Notes: generated from the sequence alone by a model not told the origin. A stretch of 60,678 nt of DNA from Nitrospira sp. (GCA_029865345.1 JAOUHD010000002.1:1-60678), one strand, 5' to 3'. Positions 8,391-18,965 are shown, counted from the first letter of the stretch. Translations and numbers: made by a program.

Positions 8391-9589
8391 ACCGCAATAG
8401 CTTGTTTGGTTTCGTCCAGGTGCTTCTGTAGGTAGGTCATGAAGGGGGTACCACCGGTGCCGACGGCCGTGGGATTGGTCGTACTCGTTTGATGTTGGCG
8501 ATTGATGTAGCTGTCTGCGTAGCCGATGTGGATTTCCCGAAACTGGGCCAGAAGGTCAACACAGGCACAGTAGGCGGACCACAGTTCGGGGTGACGCTGT
8601 TTGCGATCATGAACATAGCCAGATAGCAGGGCGCGAGCCTGATCGTCAGTCCGGATCTCCAGAGCCTGAAGAAAGGCGCGGTGGGTAGGTGGCATGTACT
8701 CCCGCATTTCTTGTAAGTACACCGTCAAGGGATCAGGTGCATGGTGGATGCCCAGTCCGGCGTCCAAACAAGGGACGATTGAGCTCTGCGCGCCGGTCTC
8801 GCCACGAAACTGCTGCGGCTGCCGTGCATAGGCTTCGACGTGGTCATAGATGAGTCCCTCGGGCAGGGACGGACTATTCTTCCAGCCGTGAATGTAGGGT
8901 CTCACGCGGGTGTAATAGACATAGGGATCGCAGCGCTCTATCATGCAGAGCAGCGTGTCGCGCATAGCGGTTTGCGCGGACGCGAGAGCCTTTAAACCCA
9001 ACAGGACTGCATCGTCATTCCCTTTTGAAGCCGCATTGATCGCCCGCACCAGGCCCTCCAGGCCAGGCCCCGCTTGCTTCTCAATCTGGATATGGACGAC
9101 GACGAACCACTCTTCATCCAACCCACCGAGAAAATTTTGCAACAGCACGATGTTGTCGAGCTGAATCGGCTTCGTCCGGTCAAGCCGGCGCCAGTTGTCC
9201 AGTGCGTAAGAGGCATAGGACAGGACCGGCGGACGGCCGAGCTTCTGGGCGATCTCATACCATGGCTGGGCGAGGTGAGAGGGGAGCTTGATGGCTGGTT
9301 GCCCCGGTGTTTCCCAGACATAAGCGTGGCCGGCGAATGACAGGATCCTCATCGAGGCTCGGTATTCGTTATCATGCCAACTGGGTGGAATGGACGGGAG
9401 CAACGATGGTTGTTCGTCGATAAACTGCCGGACTCGCCGCGCGCTCAACAGCTTCGGCATCTCGCGGCCGAGATGGTTTAGCGTGGGAGAGTTGGGCAGA
9501 GTTTCACAAGGATCCGACGGCAGGAAACCCCGTTCAGGGGAAATCTCAAAATCTGCAAGCGACAGCGGTTGGGATGGGTGGGAGTTCAC
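8387..9589 (-). CDS. Indoleamine 2,3-dioxygenase family protein
   Basis: 400 aa, close to the 403 aa of human IDO1. The family landmarks are present in order: an N-terminal helical domain, FRGETGAQSSIVPCLDAGLG (the GAQSS block near the heme/substrate pocket, around 265), REIHIGYADSYI with the proximal heme His (around 350), and GTGGTPFMTYL near the C-terminus. IDO is a cytosolic b-heme enzyme that opens the indole ring of tryptophan to N-formylkynurenine. No kynureninase or kynurenine formamidase is visible nearby, so the pathway role is open. Start GTG has AGGAGG five bases upstream. It lies downstream of ahcY but behind a terminator-like hairpin, so it is probably separately transcribed. 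Confidence 0.87.
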   Translation of the reverse strand: MNSHPSQPLSLADFEISPERGFLPSDPCETLPNSPTLNHLGREMPKLLSARRVRQFIDEQPSLLPSIPPSWHDNEYRASMRILSFAGHAYVWETPGQPAIKLPSHLAQPWYEIAQKLGRPPVLSYASYALDNWRRLDRTKPIQLDNIVLLQNFLGGLDEEWFVVVHIQIEKQAGPGLEGLVRAINAASKGNDDAVLLGLKALASAQTAMRDTLLCMIERCDPYVYYTRVRPYIHGWKNSPSLPEGLIYDHVEAYARQPQQFRGETGAQSSIVPCLDAGLGIHHAPDPLTVYLQEMREYMPPTHRAFLQALEIRTDDQARALLSGYVHDRKQRHPELWSAYCACVDLLAQFREIHIGYADSYINRQHQTSTTNPTAVGTGGTPFMTYLQKHLDETKQAIAV

Positions 9590-9722
9590 AGAGGCCTCCT
9601 CGGCCTCACTCTACCACTCTAGCCGGAGATTGCAATCCGCATGTTTCGGTGGTGGCTCATGAGGTCGAGACTCAAATGGCGGGGATCTACCGTGCCGTGG
9701 GCGATGTGACAGCTGGAACTCA

Positions 9723-9776
9723 GTTGAGAGGGAAAAGGCCACCTTTTCAGGTGGCCTTTCCGTTTCTTCTCTCAAC
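9723..9776 (-). terminator. Long hairpin between ahcY and the IDO gene
   Basis: Perfect 10-bp stem AAAGGCCACC/GGTGGCCTTT with a 6-base loop (9734-9759), enclosed by outer arms GTTGAGAG/CTCTCAAC. On the minus strand the inner stem ends in TTTTCCC. It sits about 120 bases past the ahcY stop and most likely terminates the metK/ahcY transcript. Confidence 0.7.
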
Positions 9777-9897
9777 GGGTGCGGCGCGGGTGCTCTCAAC
9801 TGGCGCATTCACCGAGCATCTCCCGCTATTTGTAATTGAATTGGTCCTGCATGCGCGGTGAGCGAGCACTGAGAGTACCCGCACCCCGCCTTGCTTC

Positions 9898-11193
<1,296 letters not shown>

Positions 11194-11225
11194 TCAACGG
11201 TTAATGGTTATCATGCGCCATCATG

Positions 11226-11260
11226 CAAAGGGGGGCGGGTGGAGAACCCGTCCCCCTTTG
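11226..11260 (-). terminator. Strong GC-rich hairpin between metK and ahcY
   Basis: CAAAGGGGG with CGGGT pairs with ACCCG and CCCCCTTTG (one bulged G) around a short loop. There is no T-run after it on the minus strand, so it may be a 3'-end processing or attenuating hairpin rather than a full Rho-independent terminator. No conserved SAH-riboswitch pattern was recognised. Confidence 0.5.
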
Positions 11261-11283
11261 CCAACATGCTACACCCAGGGCGC

Positions 11284-12432
11284 TTACAGCCCGGCGTCTT
11301 TGCGCAGCGCCTTCGTCTTGTCAGTTTTCTCCCACGTGAACTCAGGTTCGGTGCGACCGAAATGGCCGTATGAAGCGGTCTTTCTGAAAATCGGTCTTCG
11401 GAGCTTGAGATAATCGATGATGCCGCGCGGAGTCATGGGGAAATGTTTGCGCACGAGCTTATCGAGAATATCGACCGACACCTTTTCAGTGCCCTTGGTG
11501 TCGACGAGGACAGACACCGGATCGGCAACCCCGATCGCGTAGGCCAGCTGCACTTCACACTTGTCGGCCAAGCCGGCGGCGACGAGATTCTTGGCGATAT
11601 AGCGAGCCATATACGAGGCGGATCGGTCCACCTTTGTGGGATCCTTGCCTGAGAACGCGCCACCGCCATGACTGCCGTGTCCGCCATAGGTATCGACGAT
11701 AATTTTCCGACCTGTGAGGCCCGTGTCCCCCATCGGGCCGCCAACGACGAAACGACCGGTGGGGTTAATGTGATGCTTCACACTGGTTGCATCGTAGAGC
11801 CCTTTCGGCATCACGGGTTTAATGACCTTTTCCATGATCTCACGCTCAATCTGCTTGCTGGTGACATCAGGGCTGTGTTGCGTGGAGACGACGATCGTGT
11901 CGATCCGCACGGGTTTGCCGTTCTTGTATTCGACCGTCACTTGGGATTTGCCGTCGGGTCGTACCCACTTAAGAATATTCTTTTTGCGCACCTCTGCCAG
12001 CCGCTTGGTCAGTCGGTGAGCCAAGACGATGGGCATCGGCATGAGCTCATCCGTTTCATTGGTGGCGTAGCCGAACATCAAGCCCTGATCACCGGCTCCT
12101 CCGGAATCCACGCCCATCGAGATATCAGCAGATTGCTGGTGGATAGCGGTGAGAACCGAGCAGGTATGATAGTCGAACCCCCACGACGCATCGCAATAGC
12201 CGACGTCCTTGATGACGTCACGGATAATATCCGGGATTTCAACGTACGCCTTGGTTGAGATTTCGCCTGCTACCAGGGCGATGCCGGTGGTTAGGATGGT
12301 TTCGCAGGCGACGCGGGAATATTTATCCTGCGCAATGATGGCGTCCAAGATGCCGTCAGAAATCTGGTCGGCAATCTTATCCGGGTGTCCTTCAGTGACC
12401 GATTCTGAAGTAAATAAGAAATTGTCTCGCAT
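11284..12432 (-). CDS. metK: S-adenosylmethionine synthase
   Basis: 382 aa, standard bacterial MetK length. It makes SAM from methionine and ATP. Signature motifs: [20 protein letters not shown] at the N-terminus, [12 protein letters not shown] (ATP/methionine site), [20 protein letters not shown] and [25 protein letters not shown] precedes ATG. A sigma70-like promoter lies about 105 bases upstream (12538-12566). Downstream ahcY completes the activated-methyl cycle; SAM-consuming enzymes in the window include the O-methyltransferase and HpnH. Confidence 0.96.
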   Translation of the reverse strand: MRDNFLFTSESVTEGHPDKIADQISDGILDAIIAQDKYSRVACETILTTGIALVAGEISTKAYVEIPDIIRDVIKDVGYCDASWGFDYHTCSVLTAIHQQSADISMGVDSGGAGDQGLMFGYATNETDELMPMPIVLAHRLTKRLAEVRKKNILKWVRPDGKSQVTVEYKNGKPVRIDTIVVSTQHSPDVTSKQIEREIMEKVIKPVMPKGLYDATSVKHHINPTGRFVVGGPMGDTGLTGRKIIVDTYGGHGSHGGGAFSGKDPTKVDRSASYMARYIAKNLVAAGLADKCEVQLAYAIGVADPVSVLVDTKGTEKVSVDILDKLVRKHFPMTPRGIIDYLKLRRPIFRKTASYGHFGRTEPEFTWEKTDKTKALRKDAGL

Positions 12433-12537
12433 GTGCCCCTCGTGGGTTCAGGTTTATGGAAAGCCAGCGTTGCTGTGTTTGCTGATTGTGGATGCGACGA
12501 GCGGTGCCGAGTGACAGACCCCGCACAAACCTTGGCA

Positions 12538-12566
12538 ATTCTAGAGAGATCAGTCGGCTTTGTCCA
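12538..12566 (-). promoter_or_regulatory. Sigma70-like promoter for metK
   Basis: On the minus strand TGGACA, a 17-base spacer, then TAGAAT, about 105 bases upstream of the metK ATG. Confidence 0.55.
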
Positions 12567-12610
12567 TCACTTCGATCGTAGGGGAAGAAATTTGTCATTC
12601 GCCGCTTGCT

Positions 12611-12640
12611 TGACTCAGGTTTTTGCGGACTTGTAACATA
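12611..12640 (+). promoter_or_regulatory. Sigma70-like promoter for the tlpA-like/ccdA pair
   Basis: TTGACT, an 18-base spacer, then TAACAT. It shares the wider CTTGCTTGACTC context with the shc promoter at 27063. Confidence 0.55.
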
Positions 12641-12746
12641 CCCTCAGCAGCATGAGAATCTGCCGATGGCTGAGTAAGAGAGTTTGTTTGAAGTGACCAT
12701 GGCTATATTGACGGCAGACGAAGACCGTGCCCATCCGTGTATCAAC

Positions 12747-13301
12747 ATGACACTTCATCGAGCGGCGTTGGTTTTCACCTTCATGGCAGTCGGTGTGTTT
12801 TGCACGGCATTGTTCTCCGAGGCAGAATCACCCCAACCGAAGACACGGCCAGGCTTCGAGCGTGGCGTTGTCCAAGTTGGTGACGAAGCACCGAACTTTA
12901 TGTTGCGGGACCTTGCCGGTAACGTTGTAAGCTTGTCTCAGCTCAGAGGGAAAGTCGTCCTTCTAAATTTTTGGGCGACCTGGTGTGGACCATGCCGTGT
13001 CGAGATGCCGGCGATGGAACAGCTGTACCGTACGTTGCCGCGAAGGGAGTTCGAGATCTTGGCCGTGTCGACGGATCAACAGGGCGCTGCGGTCACCCGT
13101 CCGTTTCAGCGAGAAATGGGGTTCACGTTTCCCATTCTTCATGACTCGGAATACCGTGTAGGCCTGACGTACGGAGCCCGTTCGCTTCCGCTCACGTTTA
13201 TGGTCGATCGTCGAGGCATCGTGCGACAAAAGATTTTCGGTGCACGTGATTGGGGTTCTCCGGAGGCCCGTGACCTCATTCAAGAACTGATGAAGTCGTA
13301 G
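12747..13301 (+). CDS. TlpA/ResA-like thiol-disulfide oxidoreductase
   Basis: Thioredoxin-fold protein exported to the periplasm, with active site WATWCGPCRVEM, an AhpC/TSA-Redoxin style N-terminus (VGDEAPNFMLRDLAG) and cis-Pro loop SLPLTFMVDRRG. Such proteins reduce apocytochrome c heme-binding cysteines or other exported thiols. Start is uncertain: the track ORF opens at TTG 12684 and there is an ATG at 12699; I chose ATG 12747 because it gives a compact signal sequence (TLHRAALVFTFMAVGVFC). No start has a good Shine-Dalgarno. Two bases downstream begins ccdA, so electrons probably pass from cytoplasmic thioredoxin through CcdA to this protein. Confidence 0.85.
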   Translation: MTLHRAALVFTFMAVGVFCTALFSEAESPQPKTRPGFERGVVQVGDEAPNFMLRDLAGNVVSLSQLRGKVVLLNFWATWCGPCRVEMPAMEQLYRTLPRREFEILAVSTDQQGAAVTRPFQREMGFTFPILHDSEYRVGLTYGARSLPLTFMVDRRGIVRQKIFGARDWGSPEARDLIQELMKS

Positions 13302-13303
13302 CC

Positions 13304-14050
13304 ATGACACAATCCATCCCACAGATTTCGCTCATTGCCGCTTTTTCAGCGGGGCTCCTTTCGTTTGTGTCCCCATGCGTCTTGCCGTTGGTGCCGAGCT
13401 ATATTTCCTACATTACAGGCCTGTCCGTCGAGCAGTTGACCGATGCGTCTGAACGAGTGAAGTTTCGGAAGGCCATCGTTGTGAACTCCTTGCTGTTCAT
13501 CGGAGGGTTTTCATCGGTCTTTATTGCATTCGGGGCTTCAGCGAGTTTTCTCGGCCAGATCCTGATCACCCATCAAGATCTCATCCGTCGTGTCGGTGGC
13601 GTGTTGATTATCGTGTTTGGGCTCTATTTGCTCGGGATTCTGAACTTGAAGTTCCTCAAGATGGAGCAGCGGTATCAATTCCGTAATAGACCCGCCGGGT
13701 ACCTGGGGTCATTCTTGATCGGGGTTGCCTTCGCGGCCGGTTGGACTCCCTGTGTCGGGCCAGTGCTGGGGTCCATTCTTCTCTATGCCAGCACGACCGA
13801 CTCTCTTTTTAGTGGGGTCGTGTTGCTGACCTTTTACTCGTTGGGGTTGGGCTTGCCGCTGTTCCTCACGGCATTGGGGGTCGATCGGTTTCTGGCCTAT
13901 TTCAAGGAAGTGCGGGCGTATCTGTGGGGCGTGTCGACCGTGAGTGGAGTCCTGCTGATTCTCGTCGGCGTGATGATCTACGCCAATTCGCTGACGATGG
14001 TGACAAGCTTCTTGGAACGGTATGGGATCGGTTGGTATTTCGGCCAGTAG
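13304..14050 (+). CDS. ccdA: CcdA-type cytochrome c biogenesis membrane protein
   Basis: 248 aa with six TM segments, a DsbD-beta/CcdA protein that moves reducing equivalents across the inner membrane. The two redox cysteines are in FVSPCVLPLVPSYISYI (TM1) and AAGWTPCVGPVLGSILL (TM4), each in the family's C-x-P or P-C-x-G-P setting. It is coupled to the TlpA-like gene (2-base gap). The many c-type cytochromes encoded in the window are the likely beneficiaries. Confidence 0.92.
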   Translation: MTQSIPQISLIAAFSAGLLSFVSPCVLPLVPSYISYITGLSVEQLTDASERVKFRKAIVVNSLLFIGGFSSVFIAFGASASFLGQILITHQDLIRRVGGVLIIVFGLYLLGILNLKFLKMEQRYQFRNRPAGYLGSFLIGVAFAAGWTPCVGPVLGSILLYASTTDSLFSGVVLLTFYSLGLGLPLFLTALGVDRFLAYFKEVRAYLWGVSTVSGVLLILVGVMIYANSLTMVTSFLERYGIGWYFGQ

Positions 14051-14175
14051 ATAGGCATCAGCTTTCAGCAACCAGTCGTCAGCTCACGAACAATCTGGAT
14101 CAAACCACTCCCATCTCCACTCATCCAGCGGAGATGCGGTATTGATTGCCGTATGTTGGCAGTTAACCGGCTAAA

Positions 14176-15159
14176 TCAGCACCAGGCACCGAGACGGCAG
14201 GCTGTAAAGCCTTGACCCAGTGTCGTGGCAGTAGAAGCGGAAGTGCTGAAAGAGTCGAGTGATGGAGGAATGCCGAGTGTACCCATTACTGTTGGAGCGA
14301 GCGATGGACTAACGGCCGGTCGGTTGCTTCGGACCATCCCTGGGCCTGCGTCGGAAAGGGGAACTGATTCTGATTTTTGCGCGAGGAGCGTATTCGGTTG
14401 GGCCCCACCGATTTTCTCAAGCAAGCTCTTTCCGGCTCCTGAGGCGGTACTGTTCGGATACTTGTCGACTAAGACGACGAGATTCTCCCTGGCCCAATCG
14501 TCGGCACCCATTTCATGGTACGCCTTTGCGATGGAGTACAGGGCTTCTGCGGCGATGGGCTTATCAGGATACGCCTTTAGGACTTGCTGAAACCGATGCG
14601 TGGCAGCAAGGTAGGAGCCTCGCCGGTAATAGAATTGTCCCACGAAGAGATGCATCTGTGCGATCCAATCATGGCATTCCTCGAGCTTCTGCAGCGCCTG
14701 GATGTCATAGCGGCTACCGGGGAACTCTTTTCTCATCTGCTCGAATGCAGTGATGGCATTGCGCATCGGTTCAGGATCACGATCGATGGTCTTCGCCATC
14801 TTGAAATGAATTTCCCCGATCCTAAATGCTGCGTACGGAGCCAGGACGTGATTGCGATGGAGCTCCAGAAAATGTTTGTATTCGACTAAGGCCTCCGCAT
14901 ACTCCTCTTTCTCGAAATAGGCCTCTCCCCGCTTCATGATGATGTTGGGGTGGTAGTGGTTCTCAACGGTATCTCCGAGAAAAATTTGCTCGTCTGTGCT
15001 GCTGAAGACCTTCTTGATCCCGCTTCGAACGTCACTTGTACCGATATCGCCGGCACACGACGTGATGAACAGGGAGCCGATACCGAGATAAACAGCCAGA
15101 CTGAGTCGGGATGATCGTGACGGTCGATGGGCAATGATTCCGATGGAATGAAGGGACAT
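14176..15159 (-). CDS. bamD: Outer membrane assembly lipoprotein BamD-like
   Basis: 327 aa from ATG 15159. A signal sequence with lipobox FITSC is followed by TPR repeats: KRGEAYFEKEEYAEALVEYK, YAAFRIGEIHF, GQFYYRRGSYLAATHRFQQV and ALYSIAKAYHEMGADDWA. BamD is a lipoprotein of the BAM complex that inserts outer-membrane beta-barrels. The tail after about residue 250 is low-complexity Ser/Pro-rich, longer than in E. coli (245 aa). The longer track start (TTG 15177) lies inside the promoter, whose -10 ends 8 bases before this ATG; with no Shine-Dalgarno, the message may be leaderless. Confidence 0.82.
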   Translation of the reverse strand: MSLHSIGIIAHRPSRSSRLSLAVYLGIGSLFITSCAGDIGTSDVRSGIKKVFSSTDEQIFLGDTVENHYHPNIIMKRGEAYFEKEEYAEALVEYKHFLELHRNHVLAPYAAFRIGEIHFKMAKTIDRDPEPMRNAITAFEQMRKEFPGSRYDIQALQKLEECHDWIAQMHLFVGQFYYRRGSYLAATHRFQQVLKAYPDKPIAAEALYSIAKAYHEMGADDWARENLVVLVDKYPNSTASGAGKSLLEKIGGAQPNTLLAQKSESVPLSDAGPGMVRSNRPAVSPSLAPTVMGTLGIPPSLDSFSTSASTATTLGQGFTACRLGAWC

Positions 15160-15167
15160 ATTCTCAA

Positions 15168-15196
15168 AACATATCAAGGATACGGGCTAAAAGCAA
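15168..15196 (-). promoter_or_regulatory. Promoter of bamD, leaderless geometry
   Basis: Minus strand TTGCTT, 17 bases, TATGTT; the -10 ends 8 bases before ATG 15159. Confidence 0.5.
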
Positions 15197-15212
15197 TGCA
15201 GGAGCGGTTTGG

Positions 15213-15241
15213 TTGACCTGCCTCTTTCCACTCCCTATAAT
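15213..15241 (+). promoter_or_regulatory. Promoter of the fabH-like gene
   Basis: TTGACC, 17 bases, TATAAT: a near-consensus promoter. The TTG that the ORF track uses as start is the -35 element, so translation must begin downstream, at ATG 15300. Confidence 0.75.
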
Positions 15242-15299
15242 CCGGCCGAGCATCGCAAGTTTGAGTATTTTTGCGGGGAACGGACGGTGTCTAGCGGTC

Positions 15300-16292
15300 A
15301 TGATTCGTTCAAGAATCATTGGAACAGGTAGCTATCTCCCTTCCCGGATCGTCTCGAATGAAGAGATTGCTCCTACGTTAGGGGTATCCCCGGCCCGGAT
15401 CTACCGTCTGACCGGTATTCAGACACGTCATTGGGCCGGCGATCACGAGGCGTCTTCCGACATGGCCGTCGAGGCGGGACGTCGGGCACTTGATGCCGCA
15501 GATTGTCCGCCTTCTTCAATCGATGCCATTATTCTTTCCACCACCTCTCCGGACATGGCGTTCCCGTCGACGGCCTGCTTGGTCCAACGAGGATTGGGCT
15601 GCAAGCCAGTGGGGGCATTTGACGTGTCTGCCTCCTGCTCGGGGTTCTTGTACGGGCTCTCCATGGCACAAGCCATGATTCTGAGCGGACAGGCCAAGAC
15701 CTGTCTGGTTGTGGCCTCAGAGGTCAAGTCTCGGTCGCTCGATCCTCAGGATGACTCGACGGCGCTGTTGTTCGGCGACGGGGCCGGTGCTGTCATACTG
15801 CGGGGTGAAGAGGATGGCACGCCTGAGTGGCGAGGGATTCTGGGGATCAGGTTATATGCCGATGGAGCCCACCATGGACTCATTCGACTCCCCGGCGGAG
15901 GATCACGGCTGCCCTTGTCCTCCGACACGTTGCGTAAACGGGAGCACTCGCTTCGTATGCAGGGAGCGTCGCTCTTTCGGATAGCCATTCGCCGGATTGA
16001 ACAGGCTGTGCTGGAGATCTTGAAGGAATTCGGCGCCTGTCCAGGAGATCTTAAGCAGGTCGTTCTCCATCAAGCAAACGGTCGAATCTTGTCGCAAGTT
16101 GCCGAGCGCTTGGGTATCGATCAGGGGCGCTTAGCCTCGGTGATCGAACGCTATGGCAATACGTCCTCAGCCTCTCTTCCGATCGCGCTCGATGATGCGG
16201 TTCGCGGCGGGAACATCTCACCGAATGATCTGGTGCTGCTGGGCACTTTCGGCGGCGGAGTCACCTGGGCAACGGGTCTTCTCCGCTGGTAA
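15300..16292 (+). CDS. fabH: 3-oxoacyl-ACP synthase III (KAS III, FabH-like)
   Basis: 330 aa from ATG 15300. KAS III condenses acetyl-CoA or another acyl-CoA starter with malonyl-ACP. The catalytic triad is visible: Cys in DVSASCSGFLYGL, His in VVLHQANGRI and Asn in RYGNTSSASLPIAL, with the C-terminal GGGVTWATGLLRW. The N-terminus IIGTGSYLPSRIVSNEE is canonical. The gene stands alone, with no fab cluster around it, so a role in starter synthesis for a special lipid cannot be excluded. It is divergent from bamD and converges on the phoR-like gene. Confidence 0.9.
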   Translation: MIRSRIIGTGSYLPSRIVSNEEIAPTLGVSPARIYRLTGIQTRHWAGDHEASSDMAVEAGRRALDAADCPPSSIDAIILSTTSPDMAFPSTACLVQRGLGCKPVGAFDVSASCSGFLYGLSMAQAMILSGQAKTCLVVASEVKSRSLDPQDDSTALLFGDGAGAVILRGEEDGTPEWRGILGIRLYADGAHHGLIRLPGGGSRLPLSSDTLRKREHSLRMQGASLFRIAIRRIEQAVLEILKEFGACPGDLKQVVLHQANGRILSQVAERLGIDQGRLASVIERYGNTSSASLPIALDDAVRGGNISPNDLVLLGTFGGGVTWATGLLRW

Positions 16293-16316
16293 CTCTAATA
16301 GATCGGGAGCGGGCGT

Positions 16317-18176
16317 TTATACCTTGCTTGTTTCGCTCAACTGAGTGGACACTCGCTTGCCGCCGCTGACTGGAAGTCGAACCACGAACCGACTCCCCTG
16401 AGGATGATTCGCTTCGACCCACACCTGTCCTCCATGTCCTTCAACGATATGCTTCACGATCGCCAATCCGAGTCCCGTACCTCCCAACTCGCGTGACCGG
16501 GCTTTGTCGACGCGATAAAACCGTTCGAAGACACGAGGCCTATCCTCTTCGGGGATACCGATTCCGGTATCGGCGACGCTGAGGTCGATCGCTCGGGCTG
16601 CTGGCTCGGCATTTCCGATCGGGGGAGCAAGCTTGGCGCCGACCGTGATGGTTCCTCCTTCCGGCGTATATTTGATGGCGTTATCGAGCAGATTGGTCAA
16701 GACTTGCACGAGCCGACCTTCGTCGCCCGCCACCGGAGGGAGCGACAGATCGACCGAGGTGACGAGACGGTGCCGTTTCTTATCGGCGATCGGTTTGATC
16801 ATGGACAGCGTCCGGTCGACGGCGGAACGCAGTTCAAGCGGCTCTTCCTTCAGTGAGACGCGGCCAGATTCGATTTTCGAAAGCTCAAGCAGATCTTCGA
16901 TGATCAGGTTCAGTCGATCGCTTTGTTTGAGGATGATCTCCAAGAATTTCACGGACGTCACGGGGTCGTCCTTGGCGCCGTCCAGCAGGGCTTCCACGTA
17001 GCCCTTGATGGAGGTGAGCGGTGTCCGAAGTTCATGGGAGACATTTGCCACAAAGTCCTTCCTGATCTTCTCCAGACGCCGCAGTTCGGTGATGTCATGA
17101 AAGACCAACACGATACAGGCTTCGCGTTCCCGTTCTCCCCCTGCTGGAGAAGCTTCGATCTGAAGACACCGCCCCGTTAGAGGCAGCACGATTTCATCTT
17201 CGCCCGGTACGCGTGATCGGAGGATGGTCGTGACCAGGTCGTTAAGCTGTTGATGGCGGAACAGCTCGGCGCAGGGGCGCCCTCGAGCTTCCACGCGCGA
17301 GATGCCGAACATCCGTTCCAACGCCGGGTTGATCTGCAACACGTGGCCGCGAGAGTCCAAGACCATGACGCCTTCGACCATTGATGTGAGTACGGCAAGG
17401 AGTTGGGCTCGATCTTCTGAGAGTTCGTCGATCTTGGCATGCAGCTGGCCTGCCATGTCATTCAGCGTCGTTGCTAAGAGACCGACTTCATCCTGGGCGG
17501 TTGTTCTGATGGGCATGGTCTGATGGCCGGAACTGAGTCTTCGCGCAGCCGATGCGATGTCCGAGAGAGGTCTGGTGATGTTGTGCGCCAACCAGACACT
17601 CAGGGGTAGGGCGACGAGGAACGCGACTCCGAGCGCGAGAAGAAGGTGCCGTTTCAATTCTGCAATCTCGCGGTCGACGATGGCCATCGGCAGGCCCACG
17701 CGCACGGCGATCGCCGCTGCCTCCTGAGGCTGACGTAGCAGCACCGCGCGATACATGGTGCGCTCGCCGGTGGTATGACGTGGGCGGATGTCCTCTCCCT
17801 GTCCCGTGGAAAAGGCCTGTTGGATTTCTGGCTGAGATGTGTGATTCTCAACAGCGGGCACGTCGGCATCTCGTACGGCGCTATCCGCGAGAACCGTTCC
17901 GTCTGCGGCGACCAGCGTCACACGGGCAGATGATCGGTTGCCGAGGTCACGTGCCGTCTCCTGCAAGGAGGAAGGGGTCGGAGGTGAAAACGATGAGTGA
18001 AACAGCGGCTGAAAGCCGTATTCAACAAGCTTGGTTTTTGCCTCCAGCGCATCAGCGAATTGCGCGAGGTACTGTTGCTCGAGGGCCTGGACCGTCATTA
18101 CGCCGGCGATCAGCAGCCCACAGGCGACCGCCACAAGCGTGCCAAGCGTCAATTTCCATCGAATCGACCACGTCAT
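16317..18176 (-). CDS. PhoR-like sensor histidine kinase
   Basis: 619 aa. TM1 at about 10-30, a periplasmic stretch to about 175, TM2 at about 180-200, HAMP at about 200-255, PAS at about 265-360, HisKA with NVSHELRTPLTSIKGY at about 385, HATPase with NLLDNAIKYT, DTGIGIPEEDRPRVFERFYR and GGTGLGLAIVKHIVEGHGG. This architecture is that of PhoR/WalK-type kinases. It starts 5 bases after the response regulator stop, one operon. A phosphate role is suggested by family only; no pst genes or Pho boxes are visible. Confidence 0.9.
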   Translation of the reverse strand: MTWSIRWKLTLGTLVAVACGLLIAGVMTVQALEQQYLAQFADALEAKTKLVEYGFQPLFHSSFSPPTPSSLQETARDLGNRSSARVTLVAADGTVLADSAVRDADVPAVENHTSQPEIQQAFSTGQGEDIRPRHTTGERTMYRAVLLRQPQEAAAIAVRVGLPMAIVDREIAELKRHLLLALGVAFLVALPLSVWLAHNITRPLSDIASAARRLSSGHQTMPIRTTAQDEVGLLATTLNDMAGQLHAKIDELSEDRAQLLAVLTSMVEGVMVLDSRGHVLQINPALERMFGISRVEARGRPCAELFRHQQLNDLVTTILRSRVPGEDEIVLPLTGRCLQIEASPAGGEREREACIVLVFHDITELRRLEKIRKDFVANVSHELRTPLTSIKGYVEALLDGAKDDPVTSVKFLEIILKQSDRLNLIIEDLLELSKIESGRVSLKEEPLELRSAVDRTLSMIKPIADKKRHRLVTSVDLSLPPVAGDEGRLVQVLTNLLDNAIKYTPEGGTITVGAKLAPPIGNAEPAARAIDLSVADTGIGIPEEDRPRVFERFYRVDKARSRELGGTGLGLAIVKHIVEGHGGQVWVEANHPQGSRFVVRLPVSGGKRVSTQLSETSKV

Positions 18177-18181
18177 CCTGA

Positions 18182-18883
18182 TCAGTCGAGATCCCTGAGC
18201 TTATAGCCCAATGATTTAACGGACACGATGGCTCCTTCTAGGAGCGGCAGCTTTTGCTTGAGGCGGCGGATATGCACATCGACTGTTCTGGTTGTTCCGT
18301 AGTAGTCGTAACCCCACACGGCGCTGAGCAGGACTTCACGGGTCAACACACGGCCACGATGCCGAAGCAGATGCTCGAGCAGGCCAAATTCCTTTGCCGT
18401 TAACGGTACTTCGTGTTTCCCGAGGCTGACCTCATGCCGAGCCAGGTTCATGGTGAGCGCACCATAGAGGTGCAGATCTGGGCCATCAGCAGGGGCACGC
18501 TCGATACGACGCAGCAGCGCTTTGACACGCGCAACCAGCGCTTTGGGGCTGAACGGCTTGGTGACGTAATCGTCAGCCCCTAACTCCAGCCCGACAATCG
18601 TGTCCGATTCTTCCGCTTTTGCCGTGAGCATGAGGATCGGAAGCATGGCAGTGCTGGGCATGGAGCGGAGGCGTTTGCAGACTTCGAGCCCATCCATCTC
18701 GGGCAACATCAGATCGAGGACGACCAGATCGGGCTTCTCCTCTTTGACCTTCTTCAGCGCGTCGAGCCCACTGATCGCGGTGATCGGTCGAAACCCCTCT
18801 CTCTCCAAATAGTGTTTCACGAGCTGCAAGATGTCCTGCTCGTCTTCGACGATGAGCACTTTCTTGTGAGCGGAAATTCCCAT
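18182..18883 (-). CDS. OmpR/PhoB family response regulator
   Basis: 233 aa. Receiver domain with EDEQDI, phosphoacceptor in LVVLDLMLPEMDG, LTAKAEE and VTKPFSPKAL; C-terminal winged helix with LTAKEFGLLEHLLRHRG and the recognition region YGTTRTVDVHIRRLKQK. It binds DNA direct repeats and pairs with the kinase 5 bases downstream. There is no Shine-Dalgarno; a promoter -10 ends 8 bases before the ATG. Confidence 0.93.
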   Translation of the reverse strand: MGISAHKKVLIVEDEQDILQLVKHYLEREGFRPITAISGLDALKKVKEEKPDLVVLDLMLPEMDGLEVCKRLRSMPSTAMLPILMLTAKAEESDTIVGLELGADDYVTKPFSPKALVARVKALLRRIERAPADGPDLHLYGALTMNLARHEVSLGKHEVPLTAKEFGLLEHLLRHRGRVLTREVLLSAVWGYDYYGTTRTVDVHIRRLKQKLPLLEGAIVSVKSLGYKLRDLD

Positions 18884-18891
18884 AGGACGTC

Positions 18892-18920
18892 AGCGTACGG
18901 GGGAGGGGAGAGAGAGTCAA
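18892..18920 (-). promoter_or_regulatory. Promoter of the phoB-like gene, near-leaderless
   Basis: Minus strand TTGACT, 17 bases, TACGCT, ending 8 bases before the ATG at 18883, with no ribosome binding site in between. Confidence 0.55.
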
Positions 18921-18965
18921 GCGGACAGGGGCTGCCGGGCAGGTGGCTCGCTCGGTGATGGCTGG

